In this document: positions 4,598 through 5,434 of the stretch, piece by piece
How the letters are laid out: every line of letters begins with the position of its first letter
Numbering within the stretch: position 1 is the stretch's first letter
Assembly: GCA_035946955.1 (NCBI GenBank)
Contig: DASYYE010000390.1
Coordinates: 1-5,434 of the forward strand
Source: DASYYE01 sp035946955
Lineage (GTDB): Bacteria; Actinomycetota; Actinomycetes; Streptosporangiales; Streptosporangiaceae
Reading direction: 5' to 3'
DNA length: 5,434 bases
The notes under the pieces: model-generated
Told to the model about the DNA's origin: nothing
Seen by the model: only the letters and a program-made list of their open reading frames with translations
The model's database searches: none
Translations under genes and position numbers: made by a program

Positions 4598-5434
4598 TCA
4601 GCCCGTGCCCCGCACGGTGATGTTGGAGACATCAGCCTGGAACTCGCCGCCGTTTGTGGGGGCCAGCTTGGTGAACCAGATCAGCAGGTACTGGTGGGCA
4701 CCCACGGCCCGCGCCGTGAACGTCATCGGGCCGCTGACATTGTTGGCCTTGGCAATGGTGGTGAACCCGGCCGGGTTGGCCCCAGTGTTGTCGGCCCCGG
4801 TGTTGGAGTCGCCCATCTCGAGGCGCACGTCCGAGCCGGGGCTCTGCCCGAATGTGATTGTCACCGATTCCACGTTCACCGGCTTGCCCATGTCCACGAG
4901 CAGGCCCGTGCCCTTGTACAGGTTGCCGAAGAAAGGGGATCCTTTGTACGCGTCGGTCTGCCAGCCATTACCTGGTTTGCCGTCGATCGCCGAAGCGGCC
5001 TGGTCCTGGTTGTCGCCACCCTGGGGGCCGAACGCCGTTGCGCTGACCGGTTTGAGGACCACGGACACCGGGGTCGTCGCCTGCTGCGTGGGGTGGTTTG
5101 AGGCGGCAGTGGAATGGGACGGGCCGCGCTGGCTCAGCAGCCAGGCACCCACCACGATGGCCACCAGTACCAGTGCCACCACCACGCCGGTGAGCATCCG
5201 GTTGCTGCCGGGCCGCTGGCTGGGGAGGGCGCCGCGGGGCATAGGACGGCCCCCGTTACCCGCCCACGGAGCGGCCGGGCCGCCTGACGTCTCCCAGGGG
5301 TTGGCCGGCCCGGGGCCCGGGCGTGGCGGCCGCATCACTGTGGGCGGCATGGCCGGGGGCGGGGCCGGCGCCGGGACTACCCGCGCCAGGGCAGCGGCCA
5401 GGCTGGCCGGGGTCGTGATCGGGGGACCGCCGTG
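4598..5434 (-). CDS. MurJ-associated pseudokinase-like membrane protein, C-terminal part (discoidin-like exterior domain)
   Basis: The last 278 residues of a protein entering from the right edge. Seen: a short remnant GGPPITTPASLAAALARV (2-19) that resembles the end of a kinase-like domain; a long Pro/Gly-rich cytoplasmic linker (about 20-79); one transmembrane helix (about 80-102); a Thr/Gln/Ser-rich spacer; and an exterior domain (about 122-278) with the discoidin/F5-8C-like pattern A-I-D-G-x-P-x-x-G-W-x-T-D (149-161) and GTGLLVDMGKPVNVESV (171-187). In M. tuberculosis Rv3910 the lipid II flippase MurJ, a pseudokinase and such a domain form one polypeptide beside sigM; in other actinobacteria they are separate proteins. 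Which holds here cannot be seen. The ATG at 5350 is internal, because the frame stays open to the edge. The stop is 5 nt before sigM. Confidence 0.78.
   Translation of the reverse strand, partial: HGGPPITTPASLAAALARVVPAPAPPPAMPPTVMRPPRPGPGPANPWETSGGPAAPWAGNGGRPMPRGALPSQRPGSNRMLTGVVVALVLVAIVVGAWLLSQRGPSHSTAASNHPTQQATTPVSVVLKPVSATAFGPQGGDNQDQAASAIDGKPGNGWQTDAYKGSPFFGNLYKGTGLLVDMGKPVNVESVTITFGQSPGSDVRLEMGDSNTGADNTGANPAGFTTIAKANNVSGPMTFTARAVGAHQYLLIWFTKLAPTNGGEFQADVSNITVRGTG

Noticed and set aside
1..5434. parS sites, CRISPR arrays, tRNA/rRNA genes, transposases, attachment sites
   Set aside because: By eye I saw no GTTTCACGTGAAAC-like parS site, no regularly spaced repeats with unique spacers, no tRNA-like folds and no transposase or integrase motifs.

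Overview
The window is high-GC DNA with the gene order of a conserved actinobacterial chromosomal locus near the replication origin. Read on the minus strand it runs: MurJ-associated pseudokinase-like protein (C-terminal part only), ECF sigma factor SigM, its membrane anti-sigma factor, thioredoxin reductase, thioredoxin. A convergent GNAT-type acetyltransferase follows on the plus strand. The same set occurs in Mycobacterium tuberculosis as Rv3910-Rv3914 plus Rv3916c, beside parB/parA. The exact genus cannot be fixed from sequence alone. GTG is the start codon in five of the six genes whose start is visible.

Layout. At 1-526 (minus) is the N-terminal part of a PLP-dependent class I/II aminotransferase that runs off the left edge. 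At 527-689 is a divergent intergenic region. At 690-1307 (plus) is the acetyltransferase. At 1319-1375 a long imperfect stem-loop lies between the convergent acetyltransferase and trxA. trxA (1396-1719) and trxB (1755-2684) form a minus-strand trxB-trxA operon. Upstream of trxB, at 2721-2746, is GGAAT-N18-GTT, a match to the promoter consensus of the thiol-oxidative-stress sigma factors SigR (Streptomyces) and SigH (mycobacteria). Between this promoter and the anti-sigma gene lies about 235 bp of two tandem repeat families (A 2746-2834, B 2838-2980). At 2980-3921 is the zinc-finger anti-sigma factor, overlapping sigM (3918-4592) by 4 nt. sigM starts 5 nt after the stop of the C-terminal part of a membrane protein with a discoidin-like exterior domain (4598-5434, cut by the right edge).

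How the genes fit together. The right half is a cell-envelope and stress-signalling unit: an envelope-facing pseudokinase-like protein, SigM and its membrane-bound antagonist are translationally coupled. The centre is the NADPH-dependent disulfide-reduction system (TrxB passes electrons from NADPH via FAD to TrxA), apparently under its own redox-stress promoter. The left side holds metabolic enzymes of unassigned substrate. The region looks like core genome. I found no mobile element, CRISPR array, tRNA or rRNA, and no clearly new multi-gene system. The parts most worth a second look are the repeat cluster abutting the trxB promoter, the convergent stem-loop, and the absence of a cwlM-like gene from its mycobacterial position.
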